Source: Bacteroidales bacterium (GTDB lineage: Bacteria; Bacteroidota; Bacteroidia; Bacteroidales; Muribaculaceae). Taken from it: a stretch of DNA of 64,000 nucleotides. This document shows, one piece after another, positions 15,936 to 25,282 of the stretch; within the stretch, counting starts at the first letter, position 1, and every line of letters begins with the position of its first letter. The DNA lies in NCBI GenBank assembly GCA_015061055.1, contig SUXH01000005.1, positions 1 through 64,000 of the forward strand. The letters are read 5' to 3'. The notes below the pieces were generated by a model. The model worked only from the letters and a program-made list of their open reading frames with translations. It ran no database searches and was not told the DNA's origin. A program made the position numbers and the translations under genes.

Positions 15936-17669
15936 TTAAGGGAATAATAGTTTGTATTCCCGTTCTGCCGCTTTCTTAGCCCATTCCTCTGGAATGAATT
16001 TCCATTGATTGAGTGCTTGCGGAGTGAGTGTACCTTTTTGCTTGATATATTCCATTAGGTAATAGCGCAAATCTTTGTCGGTTGCCGAAACGATGCGTGA
16101 TGCGAGTTGGTCTTGTGGTATTCCTGCACCTTTTGTAAGAATCTCTCCACCACCATTGCCTCGGTAGGAGTTTAGAGCTACTCGATACATTCGGTTAGGG
16201 TCGAAAGGTGTTCCGTCGGCAAGGCTTATGATAGTTATTTTTTCGCCTTTTGGCTTGGTAACATCAACTGTGTAGATGATTCCTGCTGCCGAGTCGAAAT
16301 TATAACTTGGATAGACAAACACCGAGCGTGATTTATCGTCACCTGTAGGGGCTTCTTTGAGTTTTAGAAGATTATCATTCGGTCCTGTCATTTGGTTGGT
16401 CCAAATGTAGTAAGAATATTCGAGATAGTCTTTGATTTCTTTGCCTGTGAGATTCATCACATAGAGCATATTTTCGTATTTATAGAGATTGAACATATCA
16501 CTCATATAGATGTCGCCCTTATTGATGGTGGCATCAAACGACAAAGGTGCGGCAAATGATATGTCGGCTCCCGAAATGGATAGTTGTAGCGAGTGTATGA
16601 AGTCGACAAATGTAGATGGACCGAAATAAGCTTGGCGAGTATCAAGTTTCTCGGTGATGGTACCGATTTTCTGTAGAACGAATTTCTCTACATCATTGTA
16701 TTGCGACTTGAAATGATTCATAAAAGCCTGTGAAGGCTCAATGTCCTTAATAGAAACCATTTGTATTTCAATGGTTGAGTCTTTTGTTTTGCCGTCGTTG
16801 GTAAAGGTGATAGTGATGTCAGAAATATAATTAGCTCCGCCTCCCGGGTTGAGAGTCGCAACATTTTTGTTGTTGGTAGATTTTATTTGTTGGCAGAATA
16901 GTTGGTGGTCGTGTCCCATAAGCACGATGTCGAATCCGGGGATGTTGCGAGCTATGTCGAGTGACGCATTTTCGTTCCATTTCCCGGTTTTTTTACTTGA
17001 GTCGCGTCCTGAGTGAAACACCCCGATTATGATGTCGGGATTCTCATTATCTTGGATGTTTTTCACCCATTTGCGTGCGCTCTCTTCCATATCGTCAAAT
17101 CTCAACCCACTCCACAATGTCTCGGGCAACCAAGCCGGAATTGCCGGAGTGATAAGTCCAAGTACGGCAATTTTGTAGCCATTGCGCTCGAAAGTCTTAT
17201 ATGGGGTAAGATAGGGTTTGCCTGTTGCTGTGTCAATAATATTGGCTCCAAGAATGGGGAAATTACATTGTTCTATCCAACGGTCGTAAACGTTGTGTCC
17301 TGTTTCGATGTCGTGGTTGCCCATATTGCCGAGGTCGTAGCCCATAAAGTTGAGCATTTCGGCACAAATGTGAGGGGTATTGGTGTTTATAAAATTGTAA
17401 TAGTATACTGTAGGTTGTCCTTGCAGAATGTCGCCATTGTCGATAAGGATAAGATTGTCGCCATAGATTTTGCGTTGATTTTCGACGTATGTATGAATAC
17501 GCGCGAGGCTACCGCTTCCAGGGCAGCGATTGATGAAATCATAAGGGAAAAAATTCCCATGCACATCACTTGTTTGAAGTATTTTAATCTTAGTGACATC
17601 GGGTTTGGTTGCCATAGCTGAGATTAATGACGAAGCTATCATTATAACAATGATAAGAATGTGTTTCAT
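15936..17669 (-). CDS. Secreted 5'-nucleotidase/metallophosphatase (UshA/CpdB-like)
   Basis: A protein of about 577 aa with a signal peptide. The N-terminal calcineurin-like metallophosphatase domain shows all metal-binding blocks (QTSDVHG, DNGD, GNHDIE, HSG, MGHDHQ), and the C-terminal 5'-nucleotidase domain includes SYRGNGGGEILTKGAG. It would dephosphorylate nucleotides or cyclic nucleotides in the periplasm. I chose ATG 17669 because the longer frame begins with TTG at 17678 and MKHILIIVIM gives a clean signal peptide. Confidence 0.9.
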   Translation of the reverse strand: MKHILIIVIMIASSLISAMATKPDVTKIKILQTSDVHGNFFPYDFINRCPGSGSLARIHTYVENQRKIYGDNLILIDNGDILQGQPTVYYYNFINTNTPHICAEMLNFMGYDLGNMGNHDIETGHNVYDRWIEQCNFPILGANIIDTATGKPYLTPYKTFERNGYKIAVLGLITPAIPAWLPETLWSGLRFDDMEESARKWVKNIQDNENPDIIIGVFHSGRDSSKKTGKWNENASLDIARNIPGFDIVLMGHDHQLFCQQIKSTNNKNVATLNPGGGANYISDITITFTNDGKTKDSTIEIQMVSIKDIEPSQAFMNHFKSQYNDVEKFVLQKIGTITEKLDTRQAYFGPSTFVDFIHSLQLSISGADISFAAPLSFDATINKGDIYMSDMFNLYKYENMLYVMNLTGKEIKDYLEYSYYIWTNQMTGPNDNLLKLKEAPTGDDKSRSVFVYPSYNFDSAAGIIYTVDVTKPKGEKITIISLADGTPFDPNRMYRVALNSYRGNGGGEILTKGAGIPQDQLASRIVSATDKDLRYYLMEYIKQKGTLTPQALNQWKFIPEEWAKKAAEREYKLLFP

Positions 17670-17702
17670 AATTAACAAAAAAGAAACTTTGTAGTTGTAG
17701 TA

Positions 17703-18584
17703 TTACAGGATTTCTATGGTATAATAGGTTTTGAACGAGTCTTTTTTGCCGAGATTGAAAACCCAATCTCGCTTAGAGAATTCTCCTTCGTAACCCACTT
17801 TGTCACATCGTCCATACCATGGTTCGATACACACGAATGGGGCATATCCTTGTTTTATGGGCGACCAAAGCCCTACCACAGGTGCATCAAACGACAATTT
17901 GATGTAAGGCTTGCGGTTGGAGTCAAGCAATTCAACACTAATAACTTGAGAGTCTTCCAAAATAAGAGCATCATTATTGAACGTGTCCTTTGTTATAGGG
18001 ATTATGCAATGCTCCCGGTATACAATTTTAGAAATTTCGTTGCCAATACAGCCTTTTTGTGTGATTGTTGATAAGCGATAATTGGTGTCGATAGGCAATA
18101 AACTGAAATACCCCTGGATGTTGGCTTCGGGATTGTAGCCTTTGTAGTTGAATGCAGGGTGTGCGCCTATCTGAAAAAACATTTCATCGGAACCATTGTT
18201 TGTTACGTTCCATATTACTTTAATTGAATTGTCGATTAGTTCGTAGCCTATTTTAAGACTGAAATCGGCGGGATATAGTTTTTTTGTTTCTTCGTTGGCT
18301 TGCAGTTCGAACAAGATGCTTGTGTCGCTTTTGTTTATGAGTGTGAAGTTCATATCGCGTGCAAAACCATGTTGAGTCATTGAGTATTCGACTCCATTGT
18401 AACGATAAGTGTTGTTCCACACACTACCCACGATAGGGAATAGTATGGGGGATTGTCGTTTCCAATAAACAGGGTCGCCCTGCCATAGCATTTCTTCGCC
18501 ATTGGCTTTGTTGATGATGCTTGTAAGCTCGGCTCCATAGGGCTTCACACTTATCTTGATGAAATCATTTTCAAGATGTTCCAT
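17703..18584 (-). CDS. Aldose 1-epimerase family protein
   Basis: A 293-aa protein of the galactose mutarotase-like beta-sandwich fold, closest in pattern to the LacX/YihR-type branch. Recognisable blocks are GAELTSI, MLWQGDPVYW, LFPIVGSVWNN, THE conserved QHGFARD, FQIGAHPAFN and the C-terminal IEPWYGRCD. It would interconvert anomers of a sugar or sugar phosphate. ATG 18584 is preferred over an upstream TTG at 18599. It lies 18 bp downstream of ispG on the same strand. Confidence 0.85.
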   Translation of the reverse strand: MEHLENDFIKISVKPYGAELTSIINKANGEEMLWQGDPVYWKRQSPILFPIVGSVWNNTYRYNGVEYSMTQHGFARDMNFTLINKSDTSILFELQANEETKKLYPADFSLKIGYELIDNSIKVIWNVTNNGSDEMFFQIGAHPAFNYKGYNPEANIQGYFSLLPIDTNYRLSTITQKGCIGNEISKIVYREHCIIPITKDTFNNDALILEDSQVISVELLDSNRKPYIKLSFDAPVVGLWSPIKQGYAPFVCIEPWYGRCDKVGYEGEFSKRDWVFNLGKKDSFKTYYTIEIL

Positions 18585-18602
18585 AGGTGATATATTCAAC
18601 GT

Positions 18603-20420
18603 TTAAGGTTCAATCCAATCTCCATTTGCCTTGATGAGGTCAATGAGTTTTGTGATGGCATCTTCTTGAGGGATATTCTTTTCGATGCATTCTTTGTTCT
18701 TATACAGACTGATTTTCCCTGCTGCTGCTCCAACATATCCATAGTCGGCATCGGCCATTTCGCCGGGACCATTTACAATACACCCCATAATACCGATTTT
18801 GAGGTGAGAAAGATGTGATGTAGCTTCTTTCACCTCTTGCACAGTCTTTTGTAGGTCAAATAGTGTACGACCGCAACTTGGACAAGAAATATATTCTGTT
18901 TTTGATGTGCGTAGGCGTGCAGCTTGAAGTATGCCAAATTCGTAGCGAACGATATCGTTGATATTGTTGTAATTAGGACAATCTAACCAAATACCATCGC
19001 GGTAGCCGTTAAGAAGCATTGTGCCTAAGTCGGCACCTGCTTTTACTTGAATCCACTCGTTGTCATCATCGAGATAGCTATTAAGTAGCACGACAGGAGT
19101 TGTGATGCCTGCTTCGTTGAGTTGCTTGATGAAATGTTCTTGGCATCCGCTCACATTGTTATGTGTAGCAATGAGAACAATCACAGTATTCTTGTCTTGC
19201 TTAAGGAATTGTAAGTCGTCGATGTGAGTGTTGGTACTAATCGAAAGCCATTTCAGTGGAGCTGTACAGACTTTACACTCTTCGATTTGAGTAATGTTGA
19301 ATAGTGGATAAGAGTTGTTTTTCGAATTGTCATATTTGTCGGCAGGTACTATGTAGTTGTTTCTATCGTCCTCGATTATTCCTTCTGCCGAGAAGAAATA
19401 GTCGGGAATAAAGCGTTCATTGAGTTTACTTGGCAGTGTTGAGGCTATTACTATAGGTTTGTTTTGTCCTCCTATATTAGCCACTGAGTATGACACTCGA
19501 CGCTGAGGCTCTATCGGTTCGGCTTGATGTGAGCAGCCTTCGATAGGTTCGATATTGGCGCGTGAAGTAATGTAGGAAACGAGTTTGTGTGCTACAGGTA
19601 CTTCGAGTTCGGGATCTTCGCTTAGCGAAACACGAATAGTGTCGCCTATTCCTTCGCTAAGTAGAGTGCCAATGCCTACAGCACTTTTTATGCGACCGTC
19701 TTCGCCGTCGCCGGCTTCGGTAACTCCGAGATGCAGTGGGAAATGCATATCTTCGGCGTCCATAGCTTGTACGAGTAAACGTACAGTATGCACCATAACG
19801 ACAGTGTTGGATGATTTAATGGATATCACAACATCAGTGAAATTTTCTTCAACGAAGATTCTTAAAAATTCCATTGCCGACTCTACCATTCCCGCAGGTG
19901 TGTCGCCATAGTGGCTCATGATGCGGTCACTTAAGCTTCCGTGGTTCACGCCAAGTCGCACAGCAGTGCCTTTTTCACGACAAAGGGCGATGAAAGGAAG
20001 TAGGGCCTCGCGTATTTTAAGAATTTCTTGTGCGTATTCTTCTTCAGTGAAATGAAGCTTTTTGAATGTACGTGCTACGTCTACAAAGTTGCCGGGATTG
20101 ATGCGCACCTTGTCGGTAACTTCGGCGGCTGCAAAGGCTGCGCGTGGATTGAAATGAATGTCGGCAACGAGAGGAGTGGAAAATCCCTTGCTGTGTAATA
20201 TAGAGCGTATCTCACCGATGTTCTCGGCTTCGCGTACGCCTTGAGCTGTGAGTCGTACGATGTCGGCTCCTGCTTTACAAATACGAAGGCATTGAGCTAC
20301 ACTTCCTTCGGTGTCCATAGTGGAAGTAGATGTCATTGACTGCAATCGGATAGGGAAATCGCTTCCGAGTTTTACATCGCCTATGTTGACGGTAGATGTT
20401 TTGCGTCGCACGTAATTCAT
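18603..20420 (-). CDS. ispG: 4-hydroxy-3-methylbut-2-enyl diphosphate synthase IspG (long form)
   Basis: A 605-aa IspG/GcpE of the extended form typical of Bacteroidetes, Chlamydia and plants, with an inserted central domain (about residues 290-490) between the TIM barrel and the C-terminal iron-sulfur domain. The C-terminus shows CPSCGRTLFDLQ and the block GCIVNGPGEMADADYGYVG, supplying the [4Fe-4S] ligands. It makes HMBPP in the MEP isoprenoid pathway. purE lies 13 bp upstream, so the two are probably one transcript. Confidence 0.95.
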   Translation of the reverse strand: MNYVRRKTSTVNIGDVKLGSDFPIRLQSMTSTSTMDTEGSVAQCLRICKAGADIVRLTAQGVREAENIGEIRSILHSKGFSTPLVADIHFNPRAAFAAAEVTDKVRINPGNFVDVARTFKKLHFTEEEYAQEILKIREALLPFIALCREKGTAVRLGVNHGSLSDRIMSHYGDTPAGMVESAMEFLRIFVEENFTDVVISIKSSNTVVMVHTVRLLVQAMDAEDMHFPLHLGVTEAGDGEDGRIKSAVGIGTLLSEGIGDTIRVSLSEDPELEVPVAHKLVSYITSRANIEPIEGCSHQAEPIEPQRRVSYSVANIGGQNKPIVIASTLPSKLNERFIPDYFFSAEGIIEDDRNNYIVPADKYDNSKNNSYPLFNITQIEECKVCTAPLKWLSISTNTHIDDLQFLKQDKNTVIVLIATHNNVSGCQEHFIKQLNEAGITTPVVLLNSYLDDDNEWIQVKAGADLGTMLLNGYRDGIWLDCPNYNNINDIVRYEFGILQAARLRTSKTEYISCPSCGRTLFDLQKTVQEVKEATSHLSHLKIGIMGCIVNGPGEMADADYGYVGAAAGKISLYKNKECIEKNIPQEDAITKLIDLIKANGDWIEP

Positions 20421-20433
20421 TGCAGAGAAATTT

Positions 20434-20940
20434 TTAGTTTGTCTTAAATTTAAATTCCACTTTTTTCAAGTCTTCGTTGGCTTTTACTATTTTTTGAGCA
20501 AGTGAAGCCTTAAATGCTGCAAATTTTTCGGCAAGAGCCTTGTCGCTAAGAGCAAGCATTTGGATAGCAAGGATAGCTGCATTCTGACCGGCGTTGATTC
20601 CTACAGTAGCAACAGGTATGCCGGGAGGCATCTGTACGATAGCAAGAAGAGCATCCATACCATCGAGTGTGGAGTTGATAGGCAATCCTATCACGGGTAA
20701 AGTGGTCATAGCTGCAATCACACCGGGAAGGTGAGCAGCCATACCAGCTGCTGCAATAATCACTTTAATACCGCGTTGTTCGGCTCCTCGTGCAAATGCT
20801 TCCACTTCGGCAGGGGTGCGGTGTGCACTGAGTGCATTCATTTCAAATGGAATTTCCATTTCATCGAGCATTTTAGCTGTCTTCTCGAGAATAGGTAGGT
20901 CACTTGTGCTACCCATTATAATACTAACGATAGGTTTCAT
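20434..20940 (-). CDS. purE: N5-carboxyaminoimidazole ribonucleotide mutase PurE
   Basis: A 168-aa class I PurE. Diagnostic blocks are MGSTSDLPI at the N-terminus, SAHRTP and [12 protein letters not shown], followed by LPVIGLPI. It converts N5-CAIR to CAIR in purine synthesis. It sits in a minus-strand block with a PAP2-like protein upstream and ispG downstream. Confidence 0.96.
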   Translation of the reverse strand: MKPIVSIIMGSTSDLPILEKTAKMLDEMEIPFEMNALSAHRTPAEVEAFARGAEQRGIKVIIAAAGMAAHLPGVIAAMTTLPVIGLPINSTLDGMDALLAIVQMPPGIPVATVGINAGQNAAILAIQMLALSDKALAEKFAAFKASLAQKIVKANEDLKKVEFKFKTN

Positions 20941-20962
20941 ATTGTGTAATTATTATGTTTTT

Positions 20963-21577
20963 TCAGTAAAGTAGTTTAATAAAAAAGTGGACACAAAGGA
21001 ATCCGTTGGCAAAGCCCACCAATACCTGTGCAAGGGTGTGGCATTGCAAATATAGTCTTATTGAGCCTATTATGCCTGCCAAAATTATGGTGAAGCACAG
21101 AACCCAAAGTGAATCGAATGCTTCCATATGGTCGTGGTGTAAAAAGAACAGTAATGCCACGACACCTCCTAATCCTGCAGTGTGCGCACTGATTTTCCAT
21201 TTCAGATTTATGATAAAAGAGACAAGGCTTGTGGATACAACTCCTATCATAAAACCGAGAAGCCACAGTGGTGCGTGTACCCTATAAAGGTAATAAGTGG
21301 CAATAAGATAGCAAATTGTAGTTATTGCGTAAGGAATGATACGTTCCTTGCGGTCGGATAGGTTAGTGTCAGGGATTATTTTTATTGTTTGCAGAATATA
21401 AAACAAAAATAGTGGTAAGACGCAGGTTATTCCGACAATAAAAATAAGCACAGTGATGCGAGTGGCAAACGATTGATAGCACAAAATCGAAACCCATAAA
21501 GCCAAAAACACCCCATAAGAAGGCATCAGTAGCGGACTAAGTGCATTTGAAAAGTATCGTGAGAATTGTTGTAGCAT
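20963..21577 (-). CDS. PAP2-like integral membrane protein
   Basis: A 204-aa protein with about six hydrophobic segments. KISAHTAGLGG and RLYLQCHTLAQVLVG resemble the second and third phosphatase motifs of the PAP2 family (S/AHT...; R...H), but the terminal Asp is replaced by Gln and the first motif is degenerate (NLSDRKERIIPY). It may act on a lipid phosphate or may be an inactive relative. It lies 22 bp upstream of purE. Confidence 0.6.
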   Translation of the reverse strand: MLQQFSRYFSNALSPLLMPSYGVFLALWVSILCYQSFATRITVLIFIVGITCVLPLFLFYILQTIKIIPDTNLSDRKERIIPYAITTICYLIATYYLYRVHAPLWLLGFMIGVVSTSLVSFIINLKWKISAHTAGLGGVVALLFFLHHDHMEAFDSLWVLCFTIILAGIIGSIRLYLQCHTLAQVLVGFANGFLCVHFFIKLLY

Positions 21578-21621
21578 AATTTTGGGTTTGCGGAACTAAA
21601 ATTAATTACCTAAATACAAAG

Positions 21622-23094
21622 TTATACTTCTTTGCGTAAACGTGCAACTGGAATGGAAAGTTTATCTCTGTATTTGGCTATTGTACGACGTGCTATCACA
21701 TATCCTTTCTTCTTTAAGATAGAGCATAATTGTTCATCAGAGAAGGGTCGTGATTTGTTTTCTTCACTGATTACTGTTTTTAGTATCGACAATATCTCTT
21801 GCGACGATACTTCATCACCGCTCTTGTGTTGAATACCTTCGTTAAAGAAATATTTGAGAGGAAATATTCCCCAGGGTGTAGTAGCATATTTGTTGGTTAT
21901 GGCACGTGAAATTACCGATAGGTCGTAACCTGTGTGTTCAGCCACGTCTTTGAGAATCATTGGGCGAATCTTGGTTTCATCGCCTTCGATAAAGAAGTCA
22001 CGTTGATGTATGATGATGTATTTCATCGTGTTGAAGATTGTTTCTTGGCGCATCTTCAACACTGCAATAAAGTCTTTTGCTTTTTCATATTTCTCTTTGA
22101 TTGCAATAGCTGTTTCTTTGTCGCTTCTTGATGAAGGTTTGTTTTTGGAGAAATATTCATAGGAAGTGGAGTAACTTTCTGAAATTTGTAGCTCGGGAAT
22201 GTTGTTGATAAGTGTGAGCGTGATGTCTTCTCCCTCGATTTCCACACAAAAGTCGGGAGTGATTTGTTGTGAATGAGAGTCGTCGGCAATGCCTGTAATA
22301 GCAAAACCTGGTTTTGGCGTGAGAGAACGAATATCTTCGTTGATTGCGCTCATTGTATCTTCATCGATACCGAGAGCCGTCATTATACGATCAAAATGCT
22401 TCTTGGAGAATTTGTCGAAATGCTCGTTGATTACAGTGAGTGAGAGTCGGCTGGAATCGTGTCCTTCGGCAATTTTCCGCTCAAGTTGTAGGCGTAAGCA
22501 ATCTTGTAGGTCGATAGCTCCCACTCCGGCAGGATCAAGCTCTTGAACTACTCTAATCATTTCCATTACTTCGTCGACCGACACATCAAGCCCTGTTTGG
22601 AACACAAGGTCGTCGGTTATAGACATTGCAGAGCGTTGCAAATATCCGCTATCATCGATGTTTCCGATGATATATTGCGCAATCTGTCGTTGTGTGTCAT
22701 TTAGTTTGCGCTCATTCACTTGCTCCATAAGGTAGTCTACGAGCGATGTTTGTGAAATTATGATTGCATTTGGTGTTTCGTCATCGGCGCTTCGGTTGGA
22801 GGCAGATAGTCGATAGTAGGGTATGTCGTCTTCGTTGCGGTAGTCGGCATTTATGATATCTTCGGCAGTCTCTTTGAAATCATCGCCGTATTCATCTTTA
22901 TTGAGTGTGTCGTCGAGAATGTTGTCGTTGGCGTTTTCATTTACTTCGAGGGCAGGATTGTCGTTGAGTTCGTTCATTACGCGTTCTTCTATTTCGAGGC
23001 TGTTCATTTGCAATAGAGGCACAAGTTGAAGTTGCAACGGTGATAGCCGTTGAGTCAATTTCTGTTCTTGTGTAAGCGATTGTTTTCCTGCCAT
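21622..23094 (-). CDS. rpoN: RNA polymerase sigma-54 factor RpoN
   Basis: A 490-aa sigma-54. The glutamine/leucine-rich region I is visible (QSLTQEQKLTQRLSPLQLQLVPLLQ), followed by an acidic region II, the core-binding domain and the C-terminal RpoN box ARRTIAKYRDKL. The open frame extends upstream through the tRNA-Asp gene, but that is an artefact: ATG 23094 (MAGKQSLTQEQ) is the start that matches the family. It directs transcription from -24/-12 promoters with enhancer-binding activators. Confidence 0.96.
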   Translation of the reverse strand: MAGKQSLTQEQKLTQRLSPLQLQLVPLLQMNSLEIEERVMNELNDNPALEVNENANDNILDDTLNKDEYGDDFKETAEDIINADYRNEDDIPYYRLSASNRSADDETPNAIIISQTSLVDYLMEQVNERKLNDTQRQIAQYIIGNIDDSGYLQRSAMSITDDLVFQTGLDVSVDEVMEMIRVVQELDPAGVGAIDLQDCLRLQLERKIAEGHDSSRLSLTVINEHFDKFSKKHFDRIMTALGIDEDTMSAINEDIRSLTPKPGFAITGIADDSHSQQITPDFCVEIEGEDITLTLINNIPELQISESYSTSYEYFSKNKPSSRSDKETAIAIKEKYEKAKDFIAVLKMRQETIFNTMKYIIIHQRDFFIEGDETKIRPMILKDVAEHTGYDLSVISRAITNKYATTPWGIFPLKYFFNEGIQHKSGDEVSSQEILSILKTVISEENKSRPFSDEQLCSILKKKGYVIARRTIAKYRDKLSIPVARLRKEV

Positions 23095-23151
23095 ATTCAC
23101 ACGTGCATAAATTATTATGCCAAAGTTACTAATTTTTCTTGGATAATCAAT

Positions 23152-23184
23152 AAAAAAAGCCTTCCAGTACTCTGGAAGGCTTTT
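23152..23184 (-). terminator. Terminator downstream of tRNA-Asp
   Basis: GCCTTCCAG (23159-23167) pairs with CTGGAAGGC (23172-23180) around a 4-nt loop; on the minus strand seven T follow. It separates the tRNA from rpoN. Confidence 0.85.
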
Positions 23185-23185
23185 G

Positions 23186-23259
23186 CGGTGCGTACGGGAC
23201 TCGAACCCGTGACCCCATGCGTGACAGGCATGTATTCTAACCAACTGAACTAACGCACC
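23186..23259 (-). tRNA. tRNA-Asp (GTC)
   Basis: On the minus strand the gene starts GGTGCGT and ends ACGCACC plus discriminator G, forming a perfect 7-bp acceptor stem. The anticodon loop reads CCTGTCACG, giving anticodon GTC, and the T-loop GGTTCGAGTCC is present. CCA is not encoded. Length is 74 nt. Confidence 0.97.
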
Positions 23260-23345
23260 ATTATTTTTTGTCGTCTCAAGAACTCTTTCTTAAGTTTTGC
23301 GATTGCAAAGGTAATATTTTTTTGTGGAATTCCAACTATATATGG

Positions 23346-24638
23346 TTATTTTTCTTCATTTTTCTTTGTAGTGTCGATACGAACGAGGTCGATTCTTGCT
23401 CCGACAAGTTTTTCAACGGTGAATACAATGTTGTTGATTTCGACAGTTTCTCCGCATTTGGGGATTACTTCGAGGTTGTAGAGCAAATAGCCTGCGAGAG
23501 TTTGGTATTCATCGTTTTCAGGGAGGTCTAATGGATATTTTTCGTTGATTTCTTCGATTTCCATACGTCCCGAGAATTGATATATGCCAGGCTCGATTTC
23601 TTTTTCCACAAACTTCATACGGTCGTGTTCGTCCTCAATTTCTCCAAAAATCTCTTCAACTAAGTCTTCAAGGGTTACAAGACCGGCAGTACCTCCGAAT
23701 TCATCAACTACGATTGCTACACTACGTTTTTGTTTGAGCAATTTTTCCATCATTTTGTTGGCGAGCATTGTTTCGGGAGCGAAAAGGACAGGTTTGATAT
23801 ACTTTTTCCAATTGTTTTCGGGATTAAACATCTCGCTGACATGAATATATCCGAGTACGTTATCAATGTCGTCGTGATAAACGATAATCTTGGAGAATCC
23901 GCTCTGAGTGAAAAGCTCACATAGCGATTCTCGCGAGGTGGTATCGATGTTGACTGCAACCATTTCGTTGCGTGGAATCATACAATCGCGTAGGTGTGTG
24001 TCGGAGAAATCGATTGCGTTTTGGAAAATCTTCACTTCTCTTTCAATCTCTTTGTTCTCTTCCTCGTGGGAGTCGATATTTTCTTGCAGATATGCATCCA
24101 ACTCACCCATGGTTATGGCTCCGAATATTTGCTTGTCGTTCTTGATTTTGAAGATTCGCATTAGAATGTTTGAGAGTTTGGTGGAGAACCATGTAATAGG
24201 ATATAATATTATATATATGATATAAAGAGGAAATGAGAATGTGCGCAGTGAACTATTTGGGTTGATACGGAATATTGTTTTTGGAAAGAATTCGCCGGTG
24301 ATAAGGATTATACCTGTTGAAATAATGGTTTGTGTAATAAGTACTACCGCTTCGTTGCCGTTGAATAATTCTTTTAGGTAGGGGTCGAGCAGTCCTGCCA
24401 TACCCATACCATAGATTACGAGCATAATATTGTTGCCCACAAGCAACGTGGTAATAAACATTTCCTTATGACGATAAAACAAACTTATTATGCGGTTGAT
24501 TATTCCTTCCTTTTCTACATCTATTTTCACTCTTACACTATTTGACGACACGAAAGCTATTTCCATTCCCGAGAAGAATGCTGAGAATAGCATTGAGATG
24601 AGTGTCATAATTGATAGAGTTGTGATTGCTGTATCCAT
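23346..24638 (-). CDS. CNNM/CBS/CorC transporter-associated protein (GldE-like)
   Basis: A 430-aa membrane protein. The N-terminal CNNM domain has about four hydrophobic segments (FFSGMEIAFVSSN is the family signature), two CBS regions follow (RDCMIPRNEMVAV; SVAIVVDEFGGTAGLVTLEDLVEEIFGEI), and a CorC_HlyC domain ends the protein. Members are implicated in Mg/Co ion transport; in Bacteroidetes the gliding-associated GldE belongs to this family. It lies 24 bp downstream of lptC in the same direction. Confidence 0.88.
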   Translation of the reverse strand: MDTAITTLSIMTLISMLFSAFFSGMEIAFVSSNSVRVKIDVEKEGIINRIISLFYRHKEMFITTLLVGNNIMLVIYGMGMAGLLDPYLKELFNGNEAVVLITQTIISTGIILITGEFFPKTIFRINPNSSLRTFSFPLYIIYIILYPITWFSTKLSNILMRIFKIKNDKQIFGAITMGELDAYLQENIDSHEEENKEIEREVKIFQNAIDFSDTHLRDCMIPRNEMVAVNIDTTSRESLCELFTQSGFSKIIVYHDDIDNVLGYIHVSEMFNPENNWKKYIKPVLFAPETMLANKMMEKLLKQKRSVAIVVDEFGGTAGLVTLEDLVEEIFGEIEDEHDRMKFVEKEIEPGIYQFSGRMEIEEINEKYPLDLPENDEYQTLAGYLLYNLEVIPKCGETVEINNIVFTVEKLVGARIDLVRIDTTKKNEEK

Positions 24639-24662
24639 ATAAAGTAATGTGGAACGGTTATG

Positions 24663-25280
24663 TTATTTAAGGGTAGAGTCGGCTCGTAAAGCATTAAGGC
24701 TGTCGCGTCGTGCCGAACTTGATTTTCTGTTTTCTTCATTGACAGGGAAGATTCCCATAGGTCGTTTCAACTTGTAGGTAGTGAGACGTTCGTTCGATTC
24801 AAATCCGTATCCTTCAAGTATTCGTTCAGGTTGTTCGATGTGAATGAATGAGTCGGAATACACTTTCTTTTTGTTCTGGTCCCAATAGAGTTCATTGGTG
24901 AGAATAAGATCTTTCTTTGTGTTCCACGAACGTACGTTTCCCATAAATTGCCATAACTTGGAATTCTTGAGGTAGCGAGCGCTGTCGCATTCAAAGGTGG
25001 CTTCAACTTTCAGCGTGGAATCGAATTGCTCAAGAAATAACCCTTTGGGGAATACCCAATTAGGTGTGTCGCTTTCGTCATACATTTCCCATCTTTGTGA
25101 TGTGATGCGATACTTTGTTACACCGGAATCGCTCACTAATGTAGTGATGTCGGTAGTGAGCATGGTGGGGGTAACTTCAGGATCGGTGGATTGCTGAATT
25201 ACGCTTTTTACCTCATTCTTGCAACTGAAAGCTATCGACATTGCTGCAAGAGTGAACAATATGTTTCGAGCTGTTCGCAA
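24663..25280 (-). CDS. lptC: LPS export ABC transporter periplasmic protein LptC
   Basis: A 205-aa LptC-type protein with an N-terminal signal and lipobox-like SIAFSC. The beta-jellyroll pattern DSARYLKNSKLWQFMGNV and DLILTNELYWDQNKKKVYSD is typical of Bacteroidetes LptC. It links the inner-membrane LptBFG complex to LptA in LPS transport. It starts 2 bp after the stop of the outer-membrane protein gene. Confidence 0.85.
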   Translation of the reverse strand: MRTARNILFTLAAMSIAFSCKNEVKSVIQQSTDPEVTPTMLTTDITTLVSDSGVTKYRITSQRWEMYDESDTPNWVFPKGLFLEQFDSTLKVEATFECDSARYLKNSKLWQFMGNVRSWNTKKDLILTNELYWDQNKKKVYSDSFIHIEQPERILEGYGFESNERLTTYKLKRPMGIFPVNEENRKSSSARRDSLNALRADSTLK

Positions 25281-25282
25281 AA

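Noticed and set aside
17013-17621. A 202-codon plus-strand ORF opposite the 5'-nucleotidase
   Set aside because: It is antisense to a gene with full catalytic motifs and has no recognisable protein pattern.
23094-23244. N-terminal extension of rpoN by 50 residues
   Set aside because: The extension reads through the tRNA-Asp gene and its terminator from a TTG; the family start is at 23094.
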